From Balaenoptera acutorostrata (lineage: Eukaryota; Chordata; Mammalia; Artiodactyla; Balaenopteridae), in NCBI RefSeq assembly GCF_949987535.1, contig NC_080064.1, positions 127,996,708 to 128,060,707 on the forward strand: 64,000 nucleotides of DNA, given 5' to 3'. Of this stretch, positions 47,406-61,481 are shown in pieces; the first letter of the stretch is position 1, and each line of letters starts with the position of its first letter. The position numbers and the translations under genes were made by a program. The notes under the pieces are model-generated. The model saw nothing but the letters and a program-made list of their open reading frames with translations, was not told where the DNA came from and did not search any database.

Positions 47406-47974
47406 GTAAAAAATGATTCAGTAGCATTGAATGATTGCTTGTTGCATTTCAAGATTATTGCTTACAGTATCTTGAACTGGGTTCTCAATGCACCGTAAAG
47501 GCTCCATAGTAGAAAGACAAACAGAGAACTAGGAAACTTGGATCCTTATTCTGTTTGTAGCATTATCTAGCTTTATGATGTTGAACAAATCACTTAACTT
47601 TTCTGGCCCATAGGATTCTAAATTGACAAATTATGTTTTATTTTCATACTTTGTTTTTCTTTTTAAGCTGTGGCGTTCTTCAAAACATGTTTTTGGGTGA
47701 AAACCAGTAAACACAACAGATACTTTGAGTAGCTTGGCTTCCATCTGAATACCATTTTAATAGACATATTAAGCATACAGAACATGATAGGCTTGATCCT
47801 AACTCAGCAGCAGAGCTAAAACATATGGGGAGTCTGAAAAGGTAGTATTTAGATTTTAAACTTGAAACATCTTACTAGAATGTGAATGAACAAGGACAGT
47901 AAGCTAATCAGGAACTGTAATATGTGAGCATGAACTGGATTATAGTTAACCAACCTGACTGGTCCTTCTGCATT

Positions 47975-48270
47975 CATTTAATTCAGTAAATATAGAGCTT
48001 TCTTCTATTCCTTGCCATGCACCCAGCACTGGAGAAAGAGTAGTGAATAAGACAGATACTGTCTCTGTCCATTCAGAGTTTACAGCATGTTGGGCAAGTC
48101 ATACATTAAATAACACTGTTCATAGTTAATTGAGTAAAATATGGGAGATTCACAATACTCTGAATAAGATAGGGACATAAGCGTAAGATAGGGACACCTA
48201 ATCTGGACAAAAGGATTTAGGAAGGGCGTCTGAGGAAGCGGTGTTTACACTGAGACATGAAGGGTGACTG
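47975..48270 (-). repeat. L2 fragment
   Basis: 'ttcattcagtaaatatag'-like start, 'gaataagacagatactgtct', 'cagagtttacagcatgttgg' and 'ctgaggaagcggtgtttaca' follow L2 antisense order. Confidence 0.65.
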
Positions 48271-48539
48271 AAAGTTAACAATTCAAGTCTGGGAGTAGGA
48301 AGTGGGGTTGAAAATGTTGCAAAGGGAGCAACATATACATAATTCTTGAAACAGTGAAAATGCAGCACTTTCAAGGAACTGAAGTTCGGCCTGGCTGGTC
48401 CAGGAAGAGTAAGATTTAGCTGAAGAGCTGAAGATGATTTCCAAATTATGAGGCTATTTTCATGATCTTTGTCCTTTTTTAGTGGCCAAAAACCCAGACA
48501 AAATTTGTGGAAGAGATTCCATAACTTCTAACAAATGTA

Positions 48540-48790
48540 TTAATTTCTAGTGATAACAATAATAAATAATGTTTACCAAGTCTTTGTGCCAGTTACTAAG
48601 CTTTACGTGCATTTTCATATTAACCTTCACAGTGACCCCATGAAGTGTGTGCAGGTGTCATCCTCTTCATCCTTCAGGTGAGAAAACTAGTGTAAAGAGG
48701 CTAAGGGGTACACCTAGGTCTCTGACCTGTTTGCTATAGCTGTATGCAATTAAGAGCATTACTATGCTCTTAACCATTAACTTCTGCTTC
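48540..48790 (+). repeat. MIR (b-type)
   Basis: 'gtgccagttactaagcttta', 'ttaaccttcacagtgacccc' and 'aggtgagaaaactagtgtaa'. Confidence 0.75.
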
Positions 48791-49911
48791 CAGTCAAGTT
48801 GAATGATGAACTATTTAGCAGCTATTTCTGAGTTTATCCTTAGTGCTCTTATGCAGTTCCCAGTTCCAGATTGTGTGGTCTAGAATCAGTGGTGCACTCA
48901 TCTCTATCCTGCAGTTTGGGGAGATGGACAATTGATTAGCAGATCTAATGTTAACCTAGCTTTCAGACATATCGAGTTGTTGGTTATAAAAATATTTTGA
49001 AGCTGTTTGTATATAGATTGCTGATTCTGGTAATCCATAAATCCTGAACATTTTGGAATTATATTTTAAACTGAAGCTACTTGCCGATGTTAACATCCAG
49101 ATAATTTTCATTTGGGGCATCATTTATTTTTTTTGTTGTTGGCTAGATAGGAAATTAGGACGTGTGTAAAATATTTTAATGTTTCTCAAATGAGTTGTGA
49201 CTTAAAATTGATATGCTGGCAAGTACTGGGGATTTACTACTCCCCTTCCCCCCACCAAGCTGTAATTAAGCCAGCTTTCAGTTGAAGAAACATGACAGTT
49301 GATTATTGTTTCTTGTAAGTTAGTCATTTAATGGTATTGGTATTCCCTATCATATATACCCTGTTTAATCCTTCCCCATATCACCCTGTTTATTGTTACA
49401 GTGTTTGTGTCTGAAACACACGGTTGTTGTGTGTTGTGTGTTACGGTGCAGAGGTACTCCCCTCTGAGTGCTTCTTCATGCAGTCAGCCAAGAAGGCTTT
49501 TTTGGCAGACTGTAATATATATTAACTCATATGCCAATCACTGTTAGTTAGGAAGGAATTGGTGAAAATCCTCTGATGTTATGAGAGACATTGTAAACAT
49601 CACAAAAGCCTGAGAAGACAAATTAACAATTTTATGGGTATTCCTGGAAGAAATGGTGTGATTTCAGAGGATTAGACTGTAGTGTCAGAGCCATTGCCAG
49701 TTCCATGATGCTGGAATCACATCTTAATAGTTCCGTCCTGCTGTAAGACCCAGTATGGTGCTGGTTCAGTGATTGAACGCCTTTCCTGGATGTGCTCCTG
49801 TGCGTGTGCAGACCCACGTACCCTAATTAGATGCACAGTGCATCCACATCCATGCTCATACCCCAGGTGTGCCTGCCCCTCTCATGTATGTGTACATAAT
49901 TTAAAAAGGAG
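48790..49911 (+). other. POU2F1: Intron 1, nothing recognised
   Basis: No repeat family or exon signal seen, apart from short GT-rich words near 49420. Confidence 0.5.
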
Positions 49912-50263
49912 GGACTTCCCTGGTGGTGCAGTGGTTTAGAATCCCCCTGCCAATGCAGGGGACAGGGGTTTGAGCCCTGGCCCAGGAAGATCCCACCTGC
50001 CACGGGGCAACTAAGCCCGTGCACCAGAACTCTGTGCTCCAGAGCCCACGAGCCACAACTACTGAGCCCATGCACCACAACTACTGAAGCCCGCACGCCT
50101 AGAGCCCATGCTCTGCAACAAGAGAAGCCACTGCAATGAGAAGCCTGCACACCGCAACGAAGAGTAGCCCCCGCTCACCGCAACTGGAGAAAGCCCGCGT
50201 GCAGCAACAAAGACCCAACACAGCCATAAATAAATAAATAAATAGATAGATTTTAAAAAAATA
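49912..50263 (+). mobile_element. tRNA-derived SINE
   Basis: 'Ggacttccctggtggtgcagtgg' type head, ATAA-rich tail, flanked by AAAAAGGAG on both sides. Confidence 0.9.
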
Positions 50264-50639
50264 AAAAAAGGAGTCACTGTACATCCTACTTTTTTTTTTT
50301 TTTTAAACATGGTTCCCTATTCTTTAAGGTTTACCCAGGTAAATAAACAATCCTTTTTATTTGCTAGGTACAACCTCTGCGTAATTTCAAGGCTAACCTT
50401 TTTTTTTTTAAAGATCTTTGAACTTTATTTAGTTGAGTGACTTCTAGTGGCATAAATAACAAACGATAACCTGTTCGTTGAATTATTACTCACAGTGGCC
50501 GTAGCTGATCAAGGTTGAGTCGTCTTAGGTTAGTCAAAGAGGCCCAGTGAATTCAGTGGAGGGGCAATTTTCACCTTGTCTTATAAAACTGGAAAATATT
50601 GACATGTCTGCAGGTTTCAGTTCTTCAAAAACTAACCTA

Positions 50640-50960
50640 ACCTGCCTTTTTACCTAATAATTTTTCACAAATATCCTTCCACATCTTACCTTATCCTTTT
50701 TAATGGTTACACATTATTTTATTGTATTGGTAGACCAACCTATTTACTTGTTCTTTTTTGGTGTATGTTAGATTTTTTCCATAGTTGTAGATACAGTGTT
50801 TTTTTTTTTTTAAAGATAAATCCTTAGGAATAGAATTGTAGCATAAAAAAATTACACACTTAAAAATTTTGTACATGTTGTCACTGCCCTTGAGAGAGGT
50901 ACCATTCTATATTTTTATCTATACTACATATTTTATGTACAATATTTAATAGTATCAATT
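50640..50960 (-). mobile_element. Old antisense L1 3' region
   Basis: 'aatggttacacattatttta' and 'aaatccttaggaatagaatt' fit the same kind of decayed L1 tail. Confidence 0.5.
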
Positions 50961-51143
50961 TCCCTGCAGTGTCTCTTTTAAATTTTTGATATGTTGATAG
51001 ATGAAACACTGTTGTAATTTTCCTATTTTTGCTATAAGTCGAACATCTTATTACATTTTTCTTTTTCTGTATATTTTTCAAATGTAATGTAAAACTGGTT
51101 TACTTATTTTTTATATTATAGGAAATTTTATTATGCATTATCA

Positions 51144-52023
51144 CTTTTTTTTTAAACATCTTTATTGGAGTATAATTGCTTTACAATGGTGTGTTAGTTT
51201 CTGCTTTATAAAAAAGTAAATCAGCTATACATACACATATATCCCCGTATCTCTTCCCTCTTGCGTCTCCCTCCCTCCCACCCCTCTAGGTGGTCACAAA
51301 GCACCGAGCTGATCTCCCTGTGCTATGCGGCTGCTTCCCACTAGCTATCTATTTTACATTTGGTAGTATATATATGTCCATTCCACTCTCTCCGTCCCAG
51401 CTTATCCTTCCCCCTCCCCGTGTCCTCAAGTCCATTCTCTACATCTGCGTCTTTATTCCTGTCCTGCCCCTAGGTTCTCCATAACCTTTTTTTTTTTTAA
51501 GATTCCATATATATGTATTAGCATACGGTATTTGTTTTTCTCTTTCTGACTTACTTCACTCTGTATGACAGTCTCTTAAGTCCATCCACCTCACTACAAA
51601 TAACTCAGTTTCGTTTCTTTTTATGGCTAATATTCCATTGTATATGTGTGCCACATCTTCTTTATCCATTCATCTGCTGATGGACACTTAGGTTGCTTCC
51701 ATGTCCTGGCTATTGTAATTAGAGCTGCAATGAACATTGTGGTACATTACTCTTTTCGAATCATGATTTTCTCAGGGTATATGCCCAGTAGTGGGATTGC
51801 TGGGTTGTATGGTAGTTCGATTTTTAGTTTTTTAAGGAACCTCCATACGGTTCTCCATAGTGGCTGTATCAATATACATTCCCACCAACAGTGCAGGAGA
51901 GTTCCCATTTCTACACACCCTCTCCAGCATCTATTGTTTCTAGATTTTTTGATGATGGCCATTCTGACTGGTGTGAGGTGATACCTCGTAGTTTTGATTT
52001 GCATTTCTCTAATGATTAATGAT
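51144..52023 (-). mobile_element. L1 3' fragment, 5'-truncated
   Basis: Read on the minus strand the piece ends in a poly(A) run (T-run at 51144). It contains the 3' UTR and the last part of ORF2, including a frame at 52004-51747 with the CWRGC...LLHCWWEC cysteine motif close to that of the L1 at 18.3 kb. No clear target duplication was found. Confidence 0.88.
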
Positions 52024-52339
52024 AAAACAGTGATTTCTCTCTCTTGTTGTATTACACTAGTTCTGGCCCTTTCATGAAAATGTGTAACTTCTTAAATATT
52101 CTCTTTCCATGAGTACCCCCCCCCAACTAATTCCCATACTTCTTTTGAATAGCAGTTTAGGGATGAGAATAGAGCTGGGGTCTACCCTGGGAACACTTAA
52201 ACATTCCCTCAGCCTCCCCCATGTCCTCCAAACATGCACAGTCTGAGTTAGATACCTCTCCTCTGTTTCTGTAGATCCTATTCTGGCATCTAAGTTACTA
52301 CTTTTAATTATGGGTTAACTTGTTTCTCTTTTTTATAAT

Positions 52340-52960
52340 AGCTTAAGCTCTGTGCCTCAGGGACTACATTTCATCCCTGACATTTAACACATGCTTGCTA
52401 TGTATTTGATACTCAACATATATTTACTGAATGATTTTTTTGATTCTCAGATTTTTTTTCTAGCAATATACCTTTAATAGCAGAGGAGAATGAACTTGTA
52501 TCCTGAGAGCCTGGGAAAAACTGTGGTGGCCCATATAATTTAAAATTATTAACTATGAGTTCTTTATTCTCTTTCGTTATGTATTGGTGATTGTTTTATA
52601 TATCAAATATTTTAAATTATTCAGCTTTTCAGTAAAATTTACTTTCCAGGAAGACAAGCATGTTTAGCCTATGGCTTTAAGTACTCTACCAGAGATCCTT
52701 GGCAAATCAGTCTCCTGATAGAGGAAGCACATATGAAGTGAAAAGAGCATCAGCTCTGGACCCAGACAGACTTGGGTTTGAATCCTGGCTTTGCCGCCTA
52801 CTGGCTGTGGGCCACGGGGCTAGTTATTTAGCCTCTTTGTAGTACTTTACAGAATAATCTATTTCATTTAACAGGTTTATTCATAGTAGATATTTATTGA
52901 ATGCCTACAATTTGCAAGGCATTGTACTGTTTGTCAAGTTTGTGCTTGTAACAATCATAC
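52340..52960. repeat. L2 and MIR fragments
   Basis: 'gctctgtgcctcagggacta' to 'atatttactgaatgattt' is an L2 end. 52737-52850 ('tggacccagacagacttggg', 'ttgaatcctggctttgccgc') is a MIR. 52875-52930 is another L2-like end. Confidence 0.65.
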
Positions 52961-52999
52961 TGCTTGCCTTCATGCAGCATCCAGCGTGCCAGAGTTCTC

Positions 53000-55900
53000 T
53001 TGCATGTGACAGTTAGCATTTACCCTCCTTCCCCTGGAGCTGTTGCTCATTTCCCATCCACTTATCAGTGCTTCAGCAACAACCAAATCTTACTTATCTG
53101 GAACCAACTGGTTTGCAGACTAACCATAGTTTATAAGAAATAGTGCATTTTTGAAAGAATGAGAAATGATCAGCAAAAACATCTACATATATTCTATGTG
53201 ATCTCTCATTGACCCCTGCCAGGTAACCGTAAGTGCTAGATGTATGTACCTCCTTGGTAGTCAGATGCTTTACTGGCAGCTGTCTATTAGCTGTTCATTC
53301 ATAGACGGGATAGTTGCAGGTCATCTGTGGCACTGTGGTCCTGGAGAGCAGAGCCATGCCTTGCCTTTGCACAAAAATGTTTCTTTTAACAGAAGGGAAT
53401 TAGAGTGAGCCTAATTTTTTACTCTGCCTGCTCTTAAGACATTTTAATTTTTAATCAGATATTTGGGAGGACAGGGGTGAAGAAGGAATGGAAAGATAAT
53501 GCGGATTGGGAAGTCTAGGAATTTATTCACTACCTACGAACTTGGAACTGACAGGACTTAAAATCATTTCAGTGCTGCCTTGAACTGGTGTCTAACCTCC
53601 CAGCAAGCTTGGAGTTTTCTGGGGTGTGAGGAAGAGGGTATTTCAGGAAGCTGACAATGAGGAGGAAGGTAATTTAACTTCTGAGTGGAGATGGCTCAAC
53701 AATGTTATGTGTGAACCCCAGTTGACATACAGCAGTGACATCATTGTAGAGTCCCTTGGTTGCTAGGAAAGATGACAGTGACCTTGAAGGAAAGAGGCTA
53801 TCTAGCAAAAACATGATCTTGGCATGTCGTGGAGTTTAAACACCTGCCTAGATTATGCCAGGTAATTGGAAAGCTGAGAGGTCAGTAGACTCAGATTGTT
53901 GCCATGCATAGGGTTTTTCCTAATATTTGGGGGTGGGGAGGAAGAGCTCAGATAAGAAACGGGTTATAATAACAGTCTGTTTGTTTTTCCAGGTGTACCC
54001 TTTTGGCCATTATCAAGTAATTTTTATGTTTTCTTTATCAATTGTGACTGTTTTATTTTTACTGTTTTGAGTGATACCTGTGGAATAATAAATATTTCTA
54101 AATATCGTATGTAACTTTAACCATACAATAAGTTCAGGTTTACACAAAGTCATTTTTAACTACATTGATCTAATTTCTATACATAAAAAAATTATTTGGG
54201 ATGTTCTCTGATCTTTCTTCTGTTTCCCTTCTTAATTTCCCTTTCTGGTTTCCCCATGTTAATTGAGAGTTGACTGGTTTTTATTTTTTAAATCTGTGTA
54301 TCATACTCTCAGAATCCTTCATCTCCCTTGACTTCTCGTGTGATTTTGTTTTCTGATCCATTAAATTTAAAAAGAACATTTTCCTTATGATGCATTAATG
54401 CAAACTTTATCCATTTGTTACATTTTGTCCACCCCAAAATTTAAGGTGGTTTGTAGAGATTCATAAACTATAGCAAGAAATGCAAAATAAAAATATAAAA
54501 TAAAATCAAAATTCTAATATAAAAATCTAATGTTTGCTTTCAGTGGGGCACAAATATTTCTCTAAGCTTCATTGTAGATGGTACAAAAAAAGAAACCCAG
54601 GCAATTTATGTTCATAACATTTGAAAGCAAACAAACCTTTGTTTTAAAAAAGCAGAACTCCTGACACTAAGATCAGAAGGAAATGGCTCCTCAGAGACCT
54701 TATAAACAGGACCCCATGTAATGGAATGAACAGTGGCCTTACAGTAGTCCTACTATGCATGCACCAACAAACTTCATAAGGCCCCAGATGCATCATCATT
54801 AATAAAGACAGTTAACGTGGTGGGGAGATGAGGAGGATTCAAAACAGAGTGTGGCTTAAAAGGGGAAGAGATTTTGGAATAATTAGAAGCATGGAGATGT
54901 TGCATATCCTTTAGGCAGTCTTCCATAAATATTCTTTCTCTCAACTTTGTATAGATTATAAGCTCTGTGAGGACAGGAAGTTTATCTGTTTTGTTCACAT
55001 TAGTACAGAGTTAAGGGCACAGTGTAGGTTATTAAGTCTTTTCAGAATACATATGCACTGGGTTTGAAATTATATTTGTTGGTGCTTATCATTGAAGTTG
55101 GATGATCTTGTTCAGGGAGATGGCTACTCAGGCAGCACCTCAAAGGGTAATACCACATGGGCACGCTCATTGGCGGCCTGGTTGTCAGTAACTTGATTTC
55201 ATTACCATACTTACAGGTAATTGAGTTCAATAGAACTGACTCTTGCTAACCAAATACAGAATAGAGAGAAATAGAAACAGTGCCTGTTTGTGTTAACCTA
55301 TAAATTTATTATGAGAAATATAATTGCAAAGTGGACCAGAATTCTTGGCCATTCAGCAGTACATTGTCTCACTTTAAGAGAAGCCAAATTGTAATCAGAA
55401 GAGTTGCTTTTAATGACTCTTTTTTGGTCAAGGCCAAAGAAATTAATTAAATATGCTAATGGTTAGGACGTACCTTCTCTGCTGGTTAGGATGTATTTTG
55501 CCCTGAACAGTGCTGGGCATGTCCTGAAAAATTTTTGTTTTCTAGGCTTCCCATTTCTATTTTTAATTGTTTGCCATTGACAGAAAGAGAACACTAGGTT
55601 AAATAGACTACTTAAAAGCTGTTTTTAAATAAGAGGGAAAGGTTGAAATTTGATATTTGTATTGTTTGTGGATCTAAACTCCCTGCGGTGTTCTTGTTTG
55701 CCATGCTGTTAAGGCATAGTTAACTGCCAGTTATAATAAATGTTGCTTATCTTGTATAGTTTTCAATACTTTGCCAGAGTAAAAGAGCCTATCTAAAAGT
55801 GCTGTCCATAGGAAACAATTCAGGTGGTAATTTTAGTGCATACTACAGGTGTACATACACAAAGTAAGCTGTGATGACTTAACGGTTATATTTTGGCATT

Positions 55901-56100
55901 GTAGTCACAGTTGAGACTCTCATCCCCTGCCCCCCTTTTTTATTTTAATTCTGTTAGGTGCTGGGAATGCTCAAAGCAGAATACATAGCTCCTTGAACAA
56001 CAACAGGCTTTGAAAAGTGATCACTTTAATGCAGACATGAAAGTTTCCTGTCAGCATTAAACCAGAGGTTAGGAGCCTGGAGTGATGGAAATTGACATTA
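53000..56100 (+). other. POU2F1: Intron 1, mostly unassigned
   Basis: Contains the L2 end at 54.9 kb; otherwise unassigned single-copy-like DNA. Confidence 0.5.
54940..55040 (+). repeat. L2 3' end fragment
   Basis: 'ataagctctgtgaggacagg' and 'gggcacagtgtaggtt' match the L2 end. Confidence 0.6.
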
Positions 56101-56600
56101 GGTAGAGTGACCAGGTGGTATTAGGACAGTTGGTTGTCCATTTGAAAAAAAAAAAATGTGTGTCAGGGTCATACCTTATACCATACACAAAAATGAATTC
56201 TGGAGAGATTAAAGATTTGAATGTTCAAAGAAAAACTCAGAAAAGTACTAAGACAAAAGTAGGAATTTTTATTTAGTTTTAGGCATGGAAAAGCTTTTTG
56301 ACATGGCGTACAACTCAGATGCCATACAAGGGAAAGATTGATAGGTTTAACTATGTAAAGTATTTAAGGTTCTTCCTGCCAAAAGCCTCTACAAATATAA
56401 TTAAGTTATATGGGAGAAATATTAGTAGCCTATAAGAATGATAGAGTTAATTTTTCTTAGTTTATTAAGTATCATTAGACATCAATAACAAATGACAGGC
56501 ACCCCAATAGAAAAATGGTCAAAGTATATGAATAGGCAATTCACTGAGAATAAGAATATAAATATATGAACCCTGATTAAGAGCCTCAGCTATAAAGACA
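56100..56600 (+). mobile_element. Old L1 ORF2 remnant
   Basis: 'gtcataccttataccataca', 'ggcatggaaaagctttttg' and 'ccaatagaaaaatggtcaaa' are typical decayed L1 ORF2 words. Confidence 0.65.
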
Positions 56601-57639
56601 GAACCTTCTTCAAGGCGGAAATATAAAAAACTAAAGGATGAATTGGAAAATGTGTGCTTTGGTAGGGTAGTGAGGAAATAAACGTTAGGGAAAAGGATAG
56701 AGTTGAATACTGGCCATGATTTAGAGGTAATTTAGGAGTGTTTATATACATATACCTGTACACACACACACATATATATGTAATATTTGGTAATTTTATT
56801 GCTTTAAAGGAGGAAAATATATTTAAAATCATGAAATAGTTAAGTAGAGAAGGGATTCCTGCCATTCCTGATTTAATATGTAGGACAGCAGATAAATGAT
56901 TTGTTTATGCCTTGGGTAAGCTTGTGTAGTAATTGTTAATTTGTTCCAAGATAAGTGTCTCAAGGATAATTGAAAGTCAGTTATTAACTCACTTTTTCTC
57001 GTGCTTTTGCACAAACATCTTTAACAAATGTTCCCAGAGTCCTGATGAAGGTTCTTTTTTGCAGTGGTTTCAAGTCCTTCCCCAGAGTTCTTCAACATTA
57101 TGTTTATGGGACTATCCATTCTGATTCAGAACTCAACTTCTGGAACTCTTGCATTAGGGACTCCTTGTTTTGTAATGAAATTGTCACCCAGGAGATAGCA
57201 GTTAACCTCTCCTCCTTCTTTCCTGTTTTACTTATCTGCCTCATTGGCCAGTGTAAAGCAATAACCTTAGCAGAACGATATCTTCCATTATAACTCATTT
57301 GCCTTCTTACAGGCATGTCTCCAAATGGTCTACAGAATCCTTCTAGTGCCAGGTGAAATAACTAAATATTGTATTTAAAAAGAAGGAATCAGAAATCTCC
57401 TTGCTTCTAGCTACTGCTGGGCAGTAAACACAGTGAGGTCAGCAAAAAGTTACTTGAGCACATGAAGTGATGCTGTTAAAAGAATTTGAAAGCAAAATTT
57501 GCTATGGATAAATAAGTTGACAGCAAGGTTTGTTGTGTGAGCTGAAAAATTAACAGACAACCTCAGTTGGCAGTATTAGCTTAAGATAGAATGGTTCTGG
57601 GTAGTATAAAATAACAAGTTACCAAATTTGGTTTTGTCC

Positions 57640-57785
57640 CATGTGCCAGGCACTGTGCTAAGTGTTTTACATGAATTATCTAATTTAATCCTCACCTCAA
57701 CTGTGATACTATGATATAGGTATTGTTGAATCTCTGTTTTGTAGATGTGGAAACTAAGGTACAAGAAAGTTATGTAATTTTCCGA
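57640..57785 (+). repeat. MIR (b-type)
   Basis: 'gccaggcactgtgctaagtg', 'atctaatttaatcctcacct' and 'tagatgtggaaactaaggta'. Confidence 0.85.
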
Positions 57786-58203
57786 AGTTAACATCATTAG
57801 AAAGTGGTGGACTTTGTTTAAAATAATTTAAGGGTATTGATTCCAGTTTTTAGCTAACATTAATTGACTTCTCTGATTGGTTAAGGAAGGTGAAATTCTT
57901 TGTTATTGTCAATCGCTTTTCTTCAAGTCCCTGGAAACAAAGTTATCTGTTGGGTGGCAAAATAATTTTAGAGATAGTTATGTGTTTGAGTGCTTCTTGC
58001 TCCTTTCCACTTTTATAAAGCATTGTGGACATTAATTTTGTATGAATTAAGAAGCATAGTTTTAATGCTTTTTGGTTTTGGAGTTGAGGTATCAATTGAG
58101 TTGTTCAGCCTACCTAGTGACAGTCAAAATAAATGCCATGAATGAAACTTTCAGCACTCTGAACAGTGATATAAAAGTAAAATAGGACATGGATACCTTT
58201 GGA

Positions 58204-58205
<2 letters not shown>

Positions 58206-58237
<32 letters not shown>
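58206..58237. repeat. (GT)16 microsatellite
   Basis: Uninterrupted GT dinucleotides in POU2F1 intron 1. Confidence 0.95.
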
Positions 58238-58239
<2 letters not shown>

Positions 58240-58388
58240 CAGTTTTCTGTTCTGGACCTCATGGAAGAGCTGCTTGCCCTTGTGATGATGCTGAAAGACT
58301 GTTAAAGCTGGTATTTGAAAAATAGATGAAAAGCTGCTGGTGTAAGAACCCAAATCACAGAAGATTCCAAGACCAGCTTTCTCATAGT

Positions 58389-58416
58389 AAAGGGTAACTT
58401 TACTTAGTTACCCTTT
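58389..58416. repeat. Short hairpin, 10-bp stem
   Basis: AAAGGGTAAC, eight-base loop, GTTACCCTTT. Confidence 0.85.
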
Positions 58417-59514
58417 GTGTAAAATCAACCCAAATCAGGAGGCACAACTTAATTTATATGGACCCAAGTTTTCATATTTGGAATTGTTACTTGTTTTTAC
58501 TAGCAAAGTAACAGAAAGTACAAAACCTTTAGGAGTTTGTGCTAATTGTAATTGTTTTGTTGTGAAATGATACTTCAGACATAGTAATATATTTATGATG
58601 GCCGCTTTTGCATAGGGTAAATATTATATCTGTACATTATAGACAAAATTCAGAAAACTATATCATACATATTAATATGCAAACATATGGGCATATTCTC
58701 TTTCTCTCTTAGTCCTTAGTCTCTCAAAATGAATTCTATCTTTATTTGACTCAGTCGAATTTTGAGGAGGTGTCACTTAATTGAGACCGGATCTCTGTTC
58801 TTTAGTGCCACTGTGTAACAGATGTTCACCTGCGTCTATTTCCAGCTCTGTTTTACATTTTAACTGGGGCTCTATCGCATGGTAATTAAGAATAGTAGCC
58901 CAGGAATCTGACAAATTGGTTTGAATACATGACCAATAACTTTCTTCCTTCAGCAAATTTCATTGCTTAGTATATACTAGGCATTATTTTAGGCACTGAA
59001 GAAAACCTGGACTCTGAGAAATGATCTGTAAATATTCTTCCTCACATAGCTGTGTTTAGAATTAAATGAGATAATGTACATAGATTGCTGAGCACTTTGC
59101 CTGGAAAATGGAATCCACAATTTTTTTTCCCTACCCTGGGAAATGTAAAAATTTTATATGTTATTTCTTATTATTTTTAAATCTTTTGATGACTTGGAAC
59201 CCTCATAGTAGAAAAGCAAGTATGAACAAGTGCTAACATTTTTAATGTGTCATACAAATTTACAAACATAGAAAGCAAATGATTATCCACATTTGAAAAG
59301 GCTCCTTTGATTTTAAAATATTGTCAGTAGATAAGCAGTAAATTGTAGAAGCCTAAATAATTTATTCATATTAAACAAAACAGCAAAATGAACACGATGT
59401 TTAATGTTACCTGTAATTTTTATTCTTTGCAAAGTAGATTTTGCTTAATTTTTCTCTTAAGTTCTCCATCTCAGGTAATCATTAGACTTTGGGGTCCTTG
59501 AGGGTTTTGAAGAA

Positions 59515-59615
59515 GCCAAGTTTTGTTAATTTTAGTACCTCATTTTAGCACAGTATTTAGCTCATAGAAGATATTGAGTAAATATTTATTAAACCACTTT
59601 CTTGAATTAAATTCA
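59515..59615 (+). repeat. L2 3' end fragment
   Basis: 'ttagctcatagaagatattg' and 'agtaaatatttattaaacc' match the L2 end. Confidence 0.55.
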
Positions 59616-60059
59616 TTTCAGGATTGGCAGTCTTCAGTTTAACATGTCCCGTGTGTTAGCATCCTGCTCACTACCACAAGCATACTGATAGGCCTAGTAA
59701 AAGATATGGATGTTAGCAGCTCTTACACAGAACTGTTTCTTCTTTTGCTCTCTTATCTGTATCTGCCTTCATAACTGACCCAGAGTAGAGTCTTCCTGTG
59801 TCTTCCCATGTTCTTCTACTCATCCTGGCTCTGAGAATCCTGAGCACTGGACATCTGAGATAGCAAAAGGTCCTCCCTGTATAAGGCTTGCTGAATTGAA
59901 GGCTGGAACAATATGAGAATATAAACTCTGGAGCTTTGGGATTGGGAATACATCTTAGGTTAGAGGATACCATGAAAAGGAAAAGGAAGAGTTTTTGTGG
60001 GTCAGGAATTTGGGCATGTCTTAGCTGGGTCCTCTGCTTCATTCTCTCAAAAGGCCATA

Positions 60060-60490
60060 GTCAAGGTGTTGGCCAGAACCGTAATCTCATCTGAAGATTC
60101 AGCGGGGGAATGACCTGCTTCCCAGGTCACTCACATGGCTGTTGGCTAGGTTCAATTCCTTACTGGCAGTCGGACTGAGGGCCTTGGCTCCTTCCAGGCA
60201 GTTGGCTGGAGGCTGCCCTCAGTTACTTACCATGTGGGTTTCTCCAGCTTGCTTCATCAGAGCAAGCACACAAGAAGAGCTAGAGTGCTGGCAGGAAAGG
60301 AGTGTTAGAAATCACAGCCTTTGTAACCTAATCACAGTAGGAATCGCATCCTTTTTGTAATATTCTATTTCTTACAAGCAGATCTCTTGGTTCAGCCCAC
60401 ACTCAAGGGGAGAGAACTACACAGGGCACGAATACGAAGAGTTGGGGATTGTTTGGGGTCATCCTAAAAATCTGCCTACCACAGGGCCTT
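60060..60490. repeat. Interspersed repeat, family not assigned
   Basis: 'cagttggctggaggctgccc', 'ggagagaactacacagggca' and 'aaaatctgcctaccacag' are reminiscent of a dispersed MER-type repeat. No coding potential. Confidence 0.4.
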
Positions 60491-61481
60491 CAATAATTTT
60501 TAAGAGTGTAAAGGGGCCCTGAGATTTAAAAAAAAAAGAAAATTAGAGAACTGCTAATCTAGATATACATTAAATTGGTGGAATATGTGTGGGAAGTAAT
60601 ACTGTCCTTAAAAAAGGTATTCTTTAGAGTAATATCTTGGGCCTGGGAAGTGAAAATGAAATGAGGAAAAACCTCTCCTTTTCGTGGACCTCACTTTCTG
60701 AAGAGAGGGATCTTAATATTATTTATTACCTAGCTATTTTTTAGCAACATCTTTTAGGAAGTAACACAAACATGATAGGAAGAAATATCAAATGTTAGAA
60801 AAACTAAAAAGTCTCTGAAGCATATCATAGCTGTCATGAGAACACAAAGCACAGTTTTGTTCATAGTCATTGAAACTCCATGACATTAGTAGGAAGAAAG
60901 AATGCACTGACATCAGATACTTAGGGTATTTGATTGAGAGATGGAAGAGTAGCATCTAACTAATATTTGCATTATTCTATACGATATAAGAAGCCAGAAT
61001 GCTTGATTTCTTGTCCAAATTTTGAAGTTTCCACTACCGTTTTTGCCACTGTCTACTTCTGTGACGTTAATCTCTTTGGGCTAAAATTTCTACATCTGTA
61101 AAATGGAGCCATGGATTAGATGAAGAAGGTTCTATCTGTTTTCACAATTTTTTAAGATGGCCTGGGTTGGGGTGGGAAGAAAATGAATGACCAAATCTGT
61201 GATAAGTGATGACTTCAGGCAGAATTTCAGAAGTAAGTATATGAAGTTTCTTAATGTCATTTCTGCCATCCTTTACCTTTTCCTATTACGTCTCTTTCCT
61301 CTCATATAGAACCCACTCATATAAAGATACTGACGTTATTAATTTTGCTACAATATTTATTTAAGCATTTTATAACATAGGATTATCCGATGTTGGTCAC
61401 AGGTCTTTGTGTCCAATATGCTTTAGCTTTAATGTCTATAGTTAAGAGAAATCTGGGAGAGAAGAATAGGAACATATTCTT

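Larger units (their letters stand above)
57790..61470 (+). other. POU2F1: Intron 1, mostly unassigned
   Basis: Contains the GT microsatellite, a short hairpin, an L2 end and one unassigned repeat; no exon seen. Confidence 0.5.

Noticed and set aside
58114..58353. 79-codon minus-strand frame with a His-Thr run
   Set aside because: The run is simply the GT microsatellite in antisense.
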